A stretch of 34,624 nucleotides of DNA from Solirubrobacterales bacterium (GCA_017304845.1 JAFKLL010000033.1:1-34624); one strand, 5' to 3'. Positions 15,961 through 24,742 are shown, counted from the stretch's first letter. Notes: generated by a model not told the origin, from the letters alone. Translations and numbers: made by a program.

Positions 15961-18945
15961 CTACAGACGGCGGACGAGCCGGAGGCAGTTGCGGCGCTTC
16001 TTGGCCTTCTTGATCCGCTTGCAGCGGGCCTTGGCCTTGGCCTTCTTCGCCTTCGAGACCTTGGGGCCGCTCTTGCCCTTCTCGATCGGGGCGCTGATCG
16101 GCTTGACGTCCTGCTTCGGTTCGTCGACGGCCGGGTCCGGGTCGGAGCCGGGGTCGTCGCTCGAGGTGGGGTCGTCGCTCGAAGCCGGGTCGTCGCTGGT
16201 GACCGGGTCGGTGGCCTCGCCCTCGGCCGGCGGATCGGCCAGGAAGTGCTGGAGCACCCGGTCCGGGGTCAGCGCGCTGCCGTAGTAGACGACCTCGTCG
16301 AGCGAGCCCTTGAACCAGGGCTTGATCTCGCCGTAGCCGACGTAGAGAGTCGAGACCGAGGACGGGCGCTTGGTCGCCTCGACCCGGCCGTGGAGCTCGC
16401 CGTCGACGTAGAGGGAGATGGTCACGCCGTCCCAGACCGCGACGACCTGGGTGAAGCGGCCCGGCTGCGGGCCGACGTCGGCGGCCACGATCGTGCCCAT
16501 GTGGCGGAACTTGAAGACCCCGTCCTCGATGTAGATCTCACCGGCGTCGCCCTGGCCCATGATCGACTGGTCTCGACCGTCGTCCGGGTTGACCCATGCC
16601 TCCATCGATCCCTGAGTGGTCGGAGCGGTGATGTCGTTGGTGTAGCCGTAGCCGCTGACGCCGTGGAAGCGCCGGGCCCGGTCGCCGTCTCCGGAGATCC
16701 CGATCGGGCCGGACTCCTGGGCGTTCTTGTAGATGCCGTCGCGGTGGTTGCCGGAGGAGTCGGCCATGGTGGCCGAGGCGCTGGCGTCGCCGAGGCGGTA
16801 GTAGGCGATCGGATGATCCGCGTTGTAGATGTCCTGGAAGGACTTGACCTCGTAGGTGTGGGTGTGGGTCCTGGTCAGCTCCGTGCTGTCGATCGCGGTG
16901 ACCGTGACGGTGTGGGTGCCGGGGCTGTCCGGCAGGGCGGAACCGTCGGCGGCGGGGGCGCCGTCCACGGTCGCCTGGCAGCTCGCCACGGTGGCGTCAC
17001 CGTCCAGGTCGGAGCAGTGGAACTCGAGGTTCGGCGTCTTGGTCCGGGCGTAGAGCGCGCCGTCCGGCGGGGTGACGATGTGGACGTCGGGACGCTGGAT
17101 CGGCGGTCCGTCGACCGGGCCGGGCACGTCGTGGGCGGTGCCGACCACGTGGCGGGTGCCGATCGCCCCGGACGAGAGCGCCGAGCCGTAGTACGCGGCC
17201 TCGTCGATCTGCCCGTGGAACCAGGGGGCCTGGTCGCCGTAGCCGACGTAGAGGGTGGCCGAGCCCGAGGGTGCCTTGTTGGCCGAGCTGGAGGAGCCGA
17301 CCTGGTGGCCGTTGACGTAGAGCTTCACGACCGAGCCGTTCCAGGTCGCGGCGACGTGGAACCACTGGCCGGGCGTGAGGACAGGGCCGGAGGAGGTGAC
17401 CGTGTCCTGGGTCTGCCGGAGCGCGAGCCTGCCGTCCGTGTTCACGAAGAGCTGGCCGGCGCCGCCCTGGCCGATGATCGAGCCGGCGCCGTCGTCGGCC
17501 CGCTTGATCCAGGCCTCGAGCGTGTAGGCGCTCTGCGGGGCGGCGATGCCGTTGGTGAAGCCGTAGCCGTCCCGGGCCGGGAAGAAGGCCGAGAAGTTCT
17601 CCGGGTCGGCGGTCAGGTCGCAGGTGTGCGGCGGATGCGGGCGGCGCTCGCAGTTCGGCGCGGCCGGCCGTTCGAGCGCGATGCCGTTCTTGTACTCGCC
17701 GTCGTGGTGGTTGCCCGAGGAGTCGGTCATCACGTTCGCGCCGAGCGGGTCCGAGAGCCGGTAGTAGGCGATCGGGTGGCCGGAGCCGATCACGTCGCCG
17801 TAGCGCGGCGGATCGACCGCGTAGCTCACGGTCTTCGAGGACTTGTTGCCGGCCTTGTCCTCGGCCTTGACGGTGAAGGTGAAGTTGCCGAGGCTCGAGG
17901 TGTCGACCGTCGAGGGGCCGCTGCAGGTCTTGATTCCGGAGGCGTAGGCGGGATCCCCGGCCAGCGGGTCGTCGCAGGAGAACACGGACGGGACGTGCTG
18001 ACCGAGCACGTAGCGCTTGCGCATCGGCGGCACGTCGATCGTGATGTCCGGGGGCGTGAGGTCGATGCCCCAGGTCTCCGTGGCCGGGGTCGGGTCTTCG
18101 TTCGCCGCCATGTCGGTGGCCCTGGCCTCGAAGGTGTGGAGACCCTCGCCGAGCCCGGTCGCCTCGAAGGAGCCGGTCCGGTCGACGTCGCCCTTGACCA
18201 GGTCGTTCAGGTCGCAGTGGTCCCAGGCGCCGCCGTCGATGCGGCACTCGAGGAAGGAGCCCGACGACGGGACGGGATCGGCCGAGTGGAAGCTGAAAGT
18301 CCTGGAGGTGGAGTTGGTCGGCAACGCCGGCGTCGCCGAGTCGATCACGGTGTCCGGCTCCTGGCCGTCGATCCAGAAGAAGGTCTGGGCATGCGCGTGA
18401 TCGGGGCTGTCGGGATCGAGGTCACCGGACGAGTGGTTGATCTGCGTGACCCGGATCAGGTACTTGCCGTCGGGCAGGGGCGCGCCGTTCGGCAGCGGGT
18501 CCAGCCGGTCGTCACCCACCCGTGACATGTCGAAGACGTCGGGGTTGCGACTGCTGAGATCGGCGGTGTGGATGTTCCAGTCGCCGTCGATGTCGAGAGC
18601 GTCGACCCCGAAGCCGGTCGAGAAGGTCCAGTCGACCGGGGTCAGGGTGGGCCGGCATCCGAGGACGTCGAGAGCGATCTCCTGGGCGGTGCACTGCGTG
18701 GATCGGTAGTACTGCTTGCCCGTACTCATCTGGTACAGGTTCATGATCACTTCGGGGACGTAGGTGAAGACGTTCAGGCTGGCGGTGCCCCGGAAATCGA
18801 CCGGCTGGGTCTTCAGCGCCATGCCGTCCGGCGGATTGACCACGGTGACCGCGCGAGCGTTCGAAGCGACTCCGAGGAGGAGCGCCGATGCGAGGACCGC
18901 AGCGAGCATCGCGCGGACCAGTGAGTTCTTGTGCCTGATGGTCAT
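15961..18945 (-). CDS. Large exported protein with two LamG (concanavalin-like) domains and Ig-like modules
   Basis: A 994-residue exported protein with a signal peptide (residues 1-32, ending SNARA). An N-terminal Ig-like region is followed by further Ig-like modules (for example DGGAWDHCDLND, DLTPPDITIDVPP, KAEDKAGNKSSKTVSY). Two homologous LamG modules come next, near residues 385-605 and 690-895. Each opens with HPIAYYRL...M-DSSGNH-DG-YKN and ends with TLYVGYG...PWF-G-(I/L)DE--YYGSAL. LamG folds bind carbohydrate or protein ligands, so adhesion or surface-polymer binding is plausible. The tail has DP-rich repeats (TSSDDP-type, about 905-935) and a final Lys/Arg-rich stretch enclosing two cysteines (CKRIKKAKKRRNC). 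No LPXTG-type sorting signal is present. It follows the flavoprotein gene by 87 bases on the same strand. Confidence 0.85.
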   Translation of the reverse strand: MTIRHKNSLVRAMLAAVLASALLLGVASNARAVTVVNPPDGMALKTQPVDFRGTASLNVFTYVPEVIMNLYQMSTGKQYYRSTQCTAQEIALDVLGCRPTLTPVDWTFSTGFGVDALDIDGDWNIHTADLSSRNPDVFDMSRVGDDRLDPLPNGAPLPDGKYLIRVTQINHSSGDLDPDSPDHAHAQTFFWIDGQEPDTVIDSATPALPTNSTSRTFSFHSADPVPSSGSFLECRIDGGAWDHCDLNDLVKGDVDRTGSFEATGLGEGLHTFEARATDMAANEDPTPATETWGIDLTPPDITIDVPPMRKRYVLGQHVPSVFSCDDPLAGDPAYASGIKTCSGPSTVDTSSLGNFTFTVKAEDKAGNKSSKTVSYAVDPPRYGDVIGSGHPIAYYRLSDPLGANVMTDSSGNHHDGEYKNGIALERPAAPNCERRPHPPHTCDLTADPENFSAFFPARDGYGFTNGIAAPQSAYTLEAWIKRADDGAGSIIGQGGAGQLFVNTDGRLALRQTQDTVTSSGPVLTPGQWFHVAATWNGSVVKLYVNGHQVGSSSSANKAPSGSATLYVGYGDQAPWFHGQIDEAAYYGSALSSGAIGTRHVVGTAHDVPGPVDGPPIQRPDVHIVTPPDGALYARTKTPNLEFHCSDLDGDATVASCQATVDGAPAADGSALPDSPGTHTVTVTAIDSTELTRTHTHTYEVKSFQDIYNADHPIAYYRLGDASASATMADSSGNHRDGIYKNAQESGPIGISGDGDRARRFHGVSGYGYTNDITAPTTQGSMEAWVNPDDGRDQSIMGQGDAGEIYIEDGVFKFRHMGTIVAADVGPQPGRFTQVVAVWDGVTISLYVDGELHGRVEATKRPSSVSTLYVGYGEIKPWFKGSLDEVVYYGSALTPDRVLQHFLADPPAEGEATDPVTSDDPASSDDPTSSDDPGSDPDPAVDEPKQDVKPISAPIEKGKSGPKVSKAKKAKAKARCKRIKKAKKRRNCLRLVRRL
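16151..16199. repeat. Short tandem repeat encoding Ser-Asp-Asp-Pro units
   Basis: Three imperfect copies of GGGTCGTCGCT plus spacer, at about 16151, 16169 and 16187, encode the repeated SSDDP tail segment of the LamG protein on the minus strand. Such in-frame repeats can change copy number by slippage without breaking the frame. Confidence 0.5.
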
Positions 18946-19032
18946 CTACTACTCCCCCTTCTTGCCAACGCGGGGAGCATACCTAGTTTTTAGAACGCTG
19001 TGTGGTTACTTTTCCGACGCGCCCGAAATCGT

Positions 19033-20160
19033 TCAGAGACCGAACCAGCGGGCCGCGCGGCCGGAGCCGAAATCGTCCTTCTCGGACCGCAGCTGGGCGG
19101 AAGGCGCATTGAACTCGCCGGTCTTCTCGGGGCCGGAGAGGAAGTCGATGTCGACGCGGGCGATCCGGTCCTCGCCGAACTCGATGTAGCAGGAGCCGCG
19201 ACCGTCGTACGGGGCCGGCCCCTCCTCGCCCCGGGCCTCGGCGATCAGCTGCCGGGCGACCACCTTGGCGGCCCCCTCGGCGAAGACACCGGCCTTCGGC
19301 ACCCCGGCGGTGGCGACGTCGCCGACCGCGTACACGCCCTCGTACTTCGTCTTCAGGGTGGCCGAATCGACCGGGACATAGCCGTCCTCGGTCATCCCGC
19401 TCTCGATCACCACGTCCGGCGCCCGGTGCTTCGGGACCCCGAGCAGGAGGTCGAAGGGAAGCTCGGTGCCGTCCTCGTAGACGACCGATCCCGGCTCGAC
19501 CCTCGTCGGGCGCATTCCGCCGAGGAAGTCGATGCCCCTCGACTCGAACTCGGCACTGAGCGCGGCGGAGGTTTCCGGCGAGGGCGGCACCGGGGTGCCC
19601 AGCGGCATCGTCAAGGTGATCTCGCAACGGTCGCGGACGCCGCGCCGGGACAGCTCGTCACTCAGCATCAGGGCGCACTCGCTCGGCGCCGGCGGGCACT
19701 TGAACGGCGCGCCGCAGACCGCGATCACGGCCCGGCCCGAGTCGAGGCCGGCGATCGGGCCGGCGGCCGCCTCGGCTCCGGCGAAGGAATAGAACTCGTT
19801 GCCGTGCTCGGCCAGGCCCGGGGTCGCCCCGAGGTCGTAGTCGGCCCCGAGCGCGATGACCAGCGCGTCTGCCTCGTGCCGGCCGGCGTCGGTGGTGACC
19901 ACCCGTTCCTCCGGGTCGATCGCGGTGATCTCCTCCTTCAGCACCGTCACGCCCGGCTTGGCGATCTCCGCGTAGGGCAGCCGGACCGAGTCCATGCCGG
20001 CCCCGCGGAACATCAGGTCGAGCTTCGAGAAGCCGAACGCGAAGGAGTCGCCGCGGTCGATGACCGTGACCTCGATTTCGTCTCCGAGCGCCTCGGAGAG
20101 CATCGTGCTCAGTTCGAGACCTCCGAAACCCGCTCCCAGAATCACGACCCGTCTGCTCAC
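19033..20160 (-). CDS. FAD-dependent pyridine nucleotide-disulfide family oxidoreductase, SQR/FCSD-like
   Basis: A 375-residue flavoprotein. The N-terminus VVILGAGFGGLELSTML is an FAD-binding dinucleotide fold; ALVIALGADYDLG and YAVGDVATAGVPKAGVFAEG are the second and third FAD contacts. The stretch VCGAPFKCPPAPSECAL (Cys149, Cys155, Cys162) resembles the cysteine region of sulfide:quinone oxidoreductases and flavocytochrome c sulfide dehydrogenases, and Cys155 matches the SQR active-site position. Another Cys lies near 330 (GRGSCYIEF). Sulfide or polysulfide oxidation is possible, but many SQR-like proteins with this motif have other or unknown substrates. It starts 30 bases after the VOC gene stop, so it is probably the third gene of an AraC, VOC, flavoprotein operon. 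Confidence 0.8.
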   Translation of the reverse strand: MSRRVVILGAGFGGLELSTMLSEALGDEIEVTVIDRGDSFAFGFSKLDLMFRGAGMDSVRLPYAEIAKPGVTVLKEEITAIDPEERVVTTDAGRHEADALVIALGADYDLGATPGLAEHGNEFYSFAGAEAAAGPIAGLDSGRAVIAVCGAPFKCPPAPSECALMLSDELSRRGVRDRCEITLTMPLGTPVPPSPETSAALSAEFESRGIDFLGGMRPTRVEPGSVVYEDGTELPFDLLLGVPKHRAPDVVIESGMTEDGYVPVDSATLKTKYEGVYAVGDVATAGVPKAGVFAEGAAKVVARQLIAEARGEEGPAPYDGRGSCYIEFGEDRIARVDIDFLSGPEKTGEFNAPSAQLRSEKDDFGSGRAARWFGL

Positions 20161-20190
20161 GGGGCCAGCATAGCGCCGGGGGACGCGTGC

Positions 20191-20619
20191 TCAGCCGATG
20201 TACTCGCGTTTGATCTGGCCGAGCCGGCAGTGGTTGCCCGAGGGATCGGTGAAGCCGCAGTCGATGCCATAGGGGGTCTCCTCCGGCGGGGCGGTGAACT
20301 CGACCCCGCGGCCCTTCAATTCGTCGTACGTCGCCTGGCAGTCCTCGGTCTGCAGGAAGATCGTGCCGGCGAAGCCCTTCGCCGTCAATTCCTCAACCTG
20401 GGCCTTGGTCTCGGCGTCCATCACCGGCTCGCCGGGGATCGCCATCAGGACCACGCTGGTGCCGTCGTCACCGGGAGGTCCGACCGTGAGCCAGCGGAAG
20501 CCGCCGAGCTCGTCCATGGTCACGTCGACCTTCACCTCGAAACCGACCTTGGCGGTCCAGAACTCGCGGGCTTCGTCCTGGTCGCGCACCCAGAGCTGGG
20601 CGGAACCGATCTTGATCAT
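20191..20619 (-). CDS. VOC (glyoxalase/bleomycin-resistance/dioxygenase) family protein
   Basis: A 142-residue single-chain VOC protein with paired beta-alpha-beta-beta-beta modules. It opens MIKIGSAQLWVRDQDEAREFWTAKVGF, the usual first module, and ends with EFTAPPEETPYGIDCGFTDPSGNH, the usual last strand. A complete His/Glu metal set is not obvious: the first strand has Gln rather than His, so metal binding is uncertain. Substrate unknown. It lies between an AraC-type regulator gene (38 bases upstream) and the flavoprotein gene, which fits a regulated detoxification or stress module. Confidence 0.85.
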   Translation of the reverse strand: MIKIGSAQLWVRDQDEAREFWTAKVGFEVKVDVTMDELGGFRWLTVGPPGDDGTSVVLMAIPGEPVMDAETKAQVEELTAKGFAGTIFLQTEDCQATYDELKGRGVEFTAPPEETPYGIDCGFTDPSGNHCRLGQIKREYIG

Positions 20620-20657
20620 CGTCTTCTCCTTCGTCTTTGAATCGAACGAGATCGATC

Positions 20658-21092
20658 CTAGGAACGAGGCTCCGGGCTGTCTTCTCGAAACGTCCGGTGT
20701 TGGGGCCGGCCGTAGTAGCGGGTCACGCAGGGCGGGACCATCACCTGGTTGGCGTTGGGCGGGTAGGCGCGGCGGTACTCGGTCGGGGTCTTGCCGTAGG
20801 CCCGTTTGAAGCTGGTGGTGAACGAGCCGACGCTGCTCAGCCCGACCGAGACGCAGACGTAGGCGACCGAGTAGTCGGTGTTGCGGAGCATCGAAGCGGC
20901 CCGTTCCAGCCGGCGGGTCAGAAGGTAGGCATGGGGCGAGACCCCGAAGGCCTGCTTGAACTTCTCGCTGAAGTGGGCCCGGGAGAGGCTGGCGGCCCGG
21001 GCCATGTCCTCGACGCCGAGCGACTCCGCGTACCGGGAGTCGGCCAGGTCCCTGGCCCGGAGCAGCTGACGGGAGACGGAGGAAACGACCAC
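20658..21092 (-). CDS. AraC-family transcriptional regulator, DNA-binding domain only
   Basis: A 144-residue protein made almost entirely of the AraC double helix-turn-helix. Helix-turn-helix 1 lies near residues 25-50 (VEDMARAASLSRAHFSEKFKQAFG) and the second near 73-98, with the signature VGLSSVGSFTTSFKRAYGKTPTEYR. There is no ligand-binding cupin domain, so any effector response must be unusual or absent. The GTG at 21092 is chosen; the open frame continues upstream but there it overlays murB. The stop precedes the VOC gene, and the pairing of a short AraC regulator with a VOC gene is familiar in actinobacteria. An inverted repeat at 21117-21139 lies just upstream and may be its operator. 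Confidence 0.85.
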   Translation of the reverse strand: MVVSSVSRQLLRARDLADSRYAESLGVEDMARAASLSRAHFSEKFKQAFGVSPHAYLLTRRLERAASMLRNTDYSVAYVCVSVGLSSVGSFTTSFKRAYGKTPTEYRRAYPPNANQVMVPPCVTRYYGRPQHRTFREDSPEPRS

Positions 21093-21116
21093 CTGGCGAT
21101 TATCGCGCGCCCCGGA

Positions 21117-21139
21117 GGGTGTCAAGCACGGCGACACCC
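21117..21139. promoter_or_regulatory. Inverted repeat in the AraC/murB divergent promoter region
   Basis: GGGTGTC at 21117-21123 and GACACCC at 21133-21139 form a perfect 7-bp inverted repeat with a 9-base spacer. It lies 24 bases from the AraC start and 20 bases from the murB start. A regulator bound here could affect both directions. Operator role inferred from position only. Confidence 0.4.
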
Positions 21140-21159
21140 GATCTGGAAGCATCGCTGCG

Positions 21160-22227
21160 ATGGCGGAAGCAGGAACCAACATCGAGCTCGCCCCGCTGAC
21201 CACCCTGAGGCTGGGCGGCCCGGCCGAGCGCCTGGTCAAGGTCGAGGCGACCGACGAGCTGATCAAGCTGGTCCGGACCGCCGACGCCGAGGGCGAGCGG
21301 ATCTTCTTCCTGGCCGGCGGCTCCAACGTCGTGATCGCCGACGACGGGGTTCCCGGGACCACCGTCTGGATCCGCACCGGGGGCGTCGAGGAACGCGAGC
21401 TGGAGGACGGCCGCGTCACCCTGACCGCCGCGGCCGGCGAGAGCTGGGACTCCCTGGTCGAGAGGTCGGTCGAGGCCGGCCTGTCCGGCATCGAGTGCCT
21501 GTCCGGGATCCCCGGCTCGGTCGGGGCGACGCCGATCCAGAACGTGGGGGCCTACGGCCAGGAGGTCTCGCAGACGATCTCCTCGGTCCTGGTCCTCGAC
21601 CGCGAGACCGGCGAGGTCGAGGCGCTCGCCCCGTCGGCCTGCGGCTTCGGGTATCGGTCCAGCCGTTTCAAGGGCGACCCTCGCTACCTGGTCCTGGCGG
21701 TCGAGTTCGCGCTCGAGCCCTCCGGCCAGTCCCGCCCGGTCGCCTACGCGCAGCTCGCCTCCTCTCTCGGCGTCGAGGTCGGCGAACGGGTGCCGTTGGA
21801 GGTGGCCCGGGAGACGGTGCTGGATCTCCGGCGCTCGAAGAGCATGGTGGTCGATCCCGCCGACCCGGATTCGGTCAGCGCCGGATCCTTCTTCACCAAC
21901 CCGCTCCTCACCGAAGCCGAGATGGCGGCCCTGGCCGCCCGGGCCCAGGAGCTGCTCGGCCCGGACGACCGGCCGCCCTCCTACCCGGCGCCGGAGGGCC
22001 TGGCCAAGACCTCGGCCGCCTGGCTGATCGAGCGGACCGGGTTCACCCGCGGGTTCGGCGACGGCCCGATCGGGCTGTCGCGCAATCACACGCTGGCGAT
22101 CGTCAACCGCGGTGGCGGCACCACCTCGGAGCTGGTCGCCTTCGCGCACGGGGTCGCCGATCGGGTCGAGGCGACCTTCGGGGTGCCGCTCACCCCGGAG
22201 CCGGTCTTCGTCGGCCACTCCTGGTAG
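21160..22227 (+). CDS. murB: UDP-N-acetylenolpyruvoylglucosamine reductase MurB
   Basis: A 355-residue cytoplasmic flavoenzyme that reduces UDP-GlcNAc-enolpyruvate to UDP-MurNAc with NADPH in peptidoglycan precursor synthesis. FAD-domain motifs are FLAGGSNVVIADDG (about 50-63) and SGIPGSVGATPIQNVGAYGQEV (115-136). The type I substrate loop GYRSSRFK is present (Arg166). The catalytic proton donor is Ser243 in SAGSFFTNP, and the C-terminal Glu lies in LTPEPVF. All key residues of type I MurB are visible and the length is normal. No other cell-wall gene is adjacent. It ends three bases from the stop of the convergent HD-GYP gene. Confidence 0.95.
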   Translation: MAEAGTNIELAPLTTLRLGGPAERLVKVEATDELIKLVRTADAEGERIFFLAGGSNVVIADDGVPGTTVWIRTGGVEERELEDGRVTLTAAAGESWDSLVERSVEAGLSGIECLSGIPGSVGATPIQNVGAYGQEVSQTISSVLVLDRETGEVEALAPSACGFGYRSSRFKGDPRYLVLAVEFALEPSGQSRPVAYAQLASSLGVEVGERVPLEVARETVLDLRRSKSMVVDPADPDSVSAGSFFTNPLLTEAEMAALAARAQELLGPDDRPPSYPAPEGLAKTSAAWLIERTGFTRGFGDGPIGLSRNHTLAIVNRGGGTTSELVAFAHGVADRVEATFGVPLTPEPVFVGHSW

Positions 22228-22230
22228 CCG

Positions 22231-23823
22231 TCAGGGCTTCCCGGTGACCTTGCCGAGGATGTCCTTCACGCTGCCCACCGTCTCGTTCACACCCTGTGAG
22301 ACGGGATCCTTGCCCGGCAGGGTCGGCACCGCGTCGGTCACGGTCTGGGTCACCTTCTGAACGGTCTGCTGGAGCGCCGCCGCCCCGGACGAACCGCCGC
22401 TCGAGCCCCCGGACCCCTCGGATCCGCCCTCGCTTCCCGAGCCGCCTTGACTGCCCGATCCACTCGATCCGCCCTCGCTTCCCGATCCGCCCGAGCCGCC
22501 TGATCCACCGTCTCCGGTTCCCTCACCGTCCCCGGAACCCCCGGTCTCCCCGCCGGCCCCCTCCGTGCCGCCTCCAGAGCCCGCCCCGGGCCGCGGATCC
22601 GAACCGTGAGCCTGGCCCTGACCTCGGATCGCCCCGTCCCGCGCCGGGTCGGAGGCCCCCGTGGCCTGGGCCCGGTCGGGCCCGGATCCGGTGGCGGTCA
22701 CCGTCCCGCCGGCGGTGGCCGCCACCTCCGTCCGGGACGGATCGCTCGCGGCCTGGCGGGCCTGGGCCGGCCGCTCGTCAGGTTCGTCGCGAGGTGTCAG
22801 ATTGGCGGCCGGCGCGGTCCCGATGACCACGGCAGCGGCGCCGACGGCCGCCACCTGGGAGGCCCCCGTGCCGAGCCCGATCAAGGTCTGTGCCGCCTGC
22901 CGCCCGAGCCCCAGGGCCGCCGCGGCGATCGCGACCGGGCGCCGGCCCGAGTAGCGGCTCTCGAAGGCGCTCACCGCCTCCGGGTCGAGTTGGGCCCCGG
23001 CCTCGCGGTCGAGCAGCGCCAACGCGTCCTCATGCGAGCGCGGCCCCCGGTACGAGCGGGCCGAGGTGACCGCGTCGAAGGTGTCGGCGACCGCGATGAT
23101 CCGGGCGCCGAGCGGGATCTCCTCTCCGCGCAGGCCGTCGGGATAGCCGCCGCCGTCGATCCGTTCGTGGTGATGGCGGATGATCGAGGCGAGCTCCGGG
23201 TCACCCATGCCGGCGACCAGCTGAGAACCCTGCTCGGAATGCGTCTTGACCAGGGCGAACTCGGCCTCGGTGAGCGCCCCCGGCTTCTCGATGATCCGGA
23301 TCGGTATCCGGATCTTGCCGACGTCGTGGAGCAGGGCGGCGGTGCGGATCCGGGCCACCGATTCGGCCGGGAGCTTGAGCCGGCGGGCGATCTGGCTGGC
23401 GTGCCTGGCGACCCGGCGCGAGTGGCCGTGGGTGCGCGGGTCACGGGCCTCGAGCGCGGCCGAGAGGCGCTCCAGCTCACGGGCCCGGCGCCGGGGATCC
23501 GCCTGACCGGCGTCCGGCCCGATGAAGTCCTCGGCCCGCCCGAGCAGCCGCTCGAACCGCCGGTTGCGAAGCCAGCCCCAGATCATCAGGTCGTCGAAGA
23601 GGACGGGGCCGCCGTCGGCCCGGCGCTTCCAGATCTCCGCGATCGCCCAGGAGATCGCCATCGAGAGCAGAACCGGGAGCAGGATCAGGAGCACCGGGGA
23701 GGTCACGGTCTCGGAGGCACGGAGGCCGATCGCCGCGATACAGGGCACGAGAAGGACCGTGGTGGTCAGTGCGATCACCAGGGGAAGGCTGCCTGCGCTC
23801 CTGTCGGCCGAGCTCCGTTCCAT
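22231..23823 (-). CDS. Membrane HD-GYP cyclic-di-GMP phosphodiesterase with Gly/Ser-rich tail
   Basis: A 530-residue protein. Two N-terminal membrane helices (about 13-34 and 40-62) precede a cytoplasmic HD-GYP domain (about 120-297). HD is at 166-167 (LLHDVGKI), and the HHERIDGGGYPDG block carries GYP at 226-228. The iron/c-di-GMP ligand histidines of the block HGHSRRVARH are also present. HD-GYP enzymes hydrolyse c-di-GMP. A third hydrophobic segment follows (about 298-342), then about 190 low-complexity residues rich in Gly, Ser, Glu and Thr, presumably outside the membrane, ending in a short amphipathic stretch. The position downstream of a GGDEF gene on the same strand (68-base gap) suggests opposing enzymes made together. 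Confidence 0.9.
   Translation of the reverse strand: MERSSADRSAGSLPLVIALTTTVLLVPCIAAIGLRASETVTSPVLLILLPVLLSMAISWAIAEIWKRRADGGPVLFDDLMIWGWLRNRRFERLLGRAEDFIGPDAGQADPRRRARELERLSAALEARDPRTHGHSRRVARHASQIARRLKLPAESVARIRTAALLHDVGKIRIPIRIIEKPGALTEAEFALVKTHSEQGSQLVAGMGDPELASIIRHHHERIDGGGYPDGLRGEEIPLGARIIAVADTFDAVTSARSYRGPRSHEDALALLDREAGAQLDPEAVSAFESRYSGRRPVAIAAAALGLGRQAAQTLIGLGTGASQVAAVGAAAVVIGTAPAANLTPRDEPDERPAQARQAASDPSRTEVAATAGGTVTATGSGPDRAQATGASDPARDGAIRGQGQAHGSDPRPGAGSGGGTEGAGGETGGSGDGEGTGDGGSGGSGGSGSEGGSSGSGSQGGSGSEGGSEGSGGSSGGSSGAAALQQTVQKVTQTVTDAVPTLPGKDPVSQGVNETVGSVKDILGKVTGKP
22390..22560. repeat. Gly/Ser-rich coding repeat
   Basis: Short imperfect repeats based on GGATCCGCCCTCGCTTCCCGA encode Gly-Ser-Glu-Gly-Gly units on the minus strand, inside the HD-GYP tail. 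They look like a flexible, possibly slippage-prone linker. Confidence 0.55.
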
Positions 23824-23891
23824 GGTCCGTGCCCTCGGGCGTGACCTTGATTCTTACCCGACCGGGCGCAAAATGAAACCCCTGGCTTATT

Positions 23892-24710
23892 TCAGGCGAC
23901 GCTCGCCTTTTGGGCGTAGAGCTCCGCGTCGGCACGGTCGACGCAGGCCTGGAGCTCCTCGCTGGGGGCGAGTTCAGCCACCCCGAATGACCACTCGATA
24001 GGCGAGACCTCCTTGAGCAAGCCCATCAAGCGCCGTGCATCACTCGAGTTACTGCCGGGCAGAACCAGCAGAAACTCGTCCCCACCTATGCGGGCCAGGA
24101 TGTCACCGGCACGGATGACCCCGGTCCAATTCTCGGCGCACTGCCGGAGGATGCGATCCCCCTCGGCATGTCCCTCCCTGTCGTTGACTCCCTTGAAGTC
24201 ATCAAGGTCGATGTGGACCAGCGTGAGGGGCTGATCCAGGCGCCGACAAATAGTGATGGCGCGATCGCATTCGGCCACCAGCCCGACCCGGTTCTGAAGT
24301 CCGGTCAACGAGTCGGTGACAGCTGCGAATCGCACTGAGTGACAGGCCCGGCTGAGGATCTCGGAACCGATCAGACCGGCCGCGCCGAGCACGAGCCAGG
24401 AACCGATCCCGTCGTCGTGGCCGCCCATCAGGAGGCCCGCCCCGAGGGCGAGCCAGATCAGCAGCACCGAGATCCGAGCCGGAGCCGGATCGAAGTTGAA
24501 GGCGAAGAAGCCGACCACCAGGAAGTAGACCGAGACGGTGAAGGCCGCGGCCACCCCCATGCTCACGTCATCGATGGCCAGCACCGGCGCGATCAGACCG
24601 ATCGCACCGAAGATCACGACGAGGGTCAGCCACAGGGGACTGCGCATGCCTCGATCGAGGATCTTCACCTTCTGCTTCGGTGCTACATCGTCTTCAGCGG
24701 GAAACGTCAC
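23892..24710 (-). CDS. Membrane GGDEF diguanylate cyclase
   Basis: A 272-residue protein with several N-terminal membrane helices (about 25-120) and a C-terminal GGDEF domain (about 128-270). The active-site GGDEF is intact at 209-213 (RIGGDEFLLVLPG). The allosteric I-site RxxD is present five residues upstream (R200-D203), so the enzyme should make c-di-GMP from GTP with product inhibition. DSLTGLQNR and HIDLDDFKGVND are the usual nucleotide and metal motifs. The start is uncertain: GTG 24710 has GGAG 13 bases away, while the same GGAG sits six bases before an out-of-frame ATG at 24717. ATG 24647 is a later option. It sits between the sigma-fusion gene and the HD-GYP gene. Confidence 0.88.
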   Translation of the reverse strand: MTFPAEDDVAPKQKVKILDRGMRSPLWLTLVVIFGAIGLIAPVLAIDDVSMGVAAAFTVSVYFLVVGFFAFNFDPAPARISVLLIWLALGAGLLMGGHDDGIGSWLVLGAAGLIGSEILSRACHSVRFAAVTDSLTGLQNRVGLVAECDRAITICRRLDQPLTLVHIDLDDFKGVNDREGHAEGDRILRQCAENWTGVIRAGDILARIGGDEFLLVLPGSNSSDARRLMGLLKEVSPIEWSFGVAELAPSEELQACVDRADAELYAQKASVA

Positions 24711-24717
24711 TCTGCAT
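24694..24717 (-). other. Possible 7-codon leader ORF overlapping the GGDEF start
   Basis: ATG 24717 opens a tiny frame (M-Q-S-D-V-S-R-stop) ending at TGA 24696-24694. It has a GGAG at ideal distance (six bases) and overlaps the GTG 24710 of the GGDEF gene in another frame. Translation here could limit or couple GGDEF synthesis. It may equally be chance. Confidence 0.25.
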
Positions 24718-24742
24718 AGACGTCTCCGCAGGGCGGCGAACT

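Noticed and set aside
16246..18525. A 759-codon plus-strand frame opposite the LamG gene
   Set aside because: Val/Gly/Arg/Asp-rich shadow translation with no motif, while the minus strand has a signal peptide and clear domains.
23824..23891. Possible c-di-GMP riboswitch between the GGDEF and HD-GYP genes
   Set aside because: The 68-base gap shows only a weak 4-bp hairpin and no recognisable GEMM-type conserved bases.
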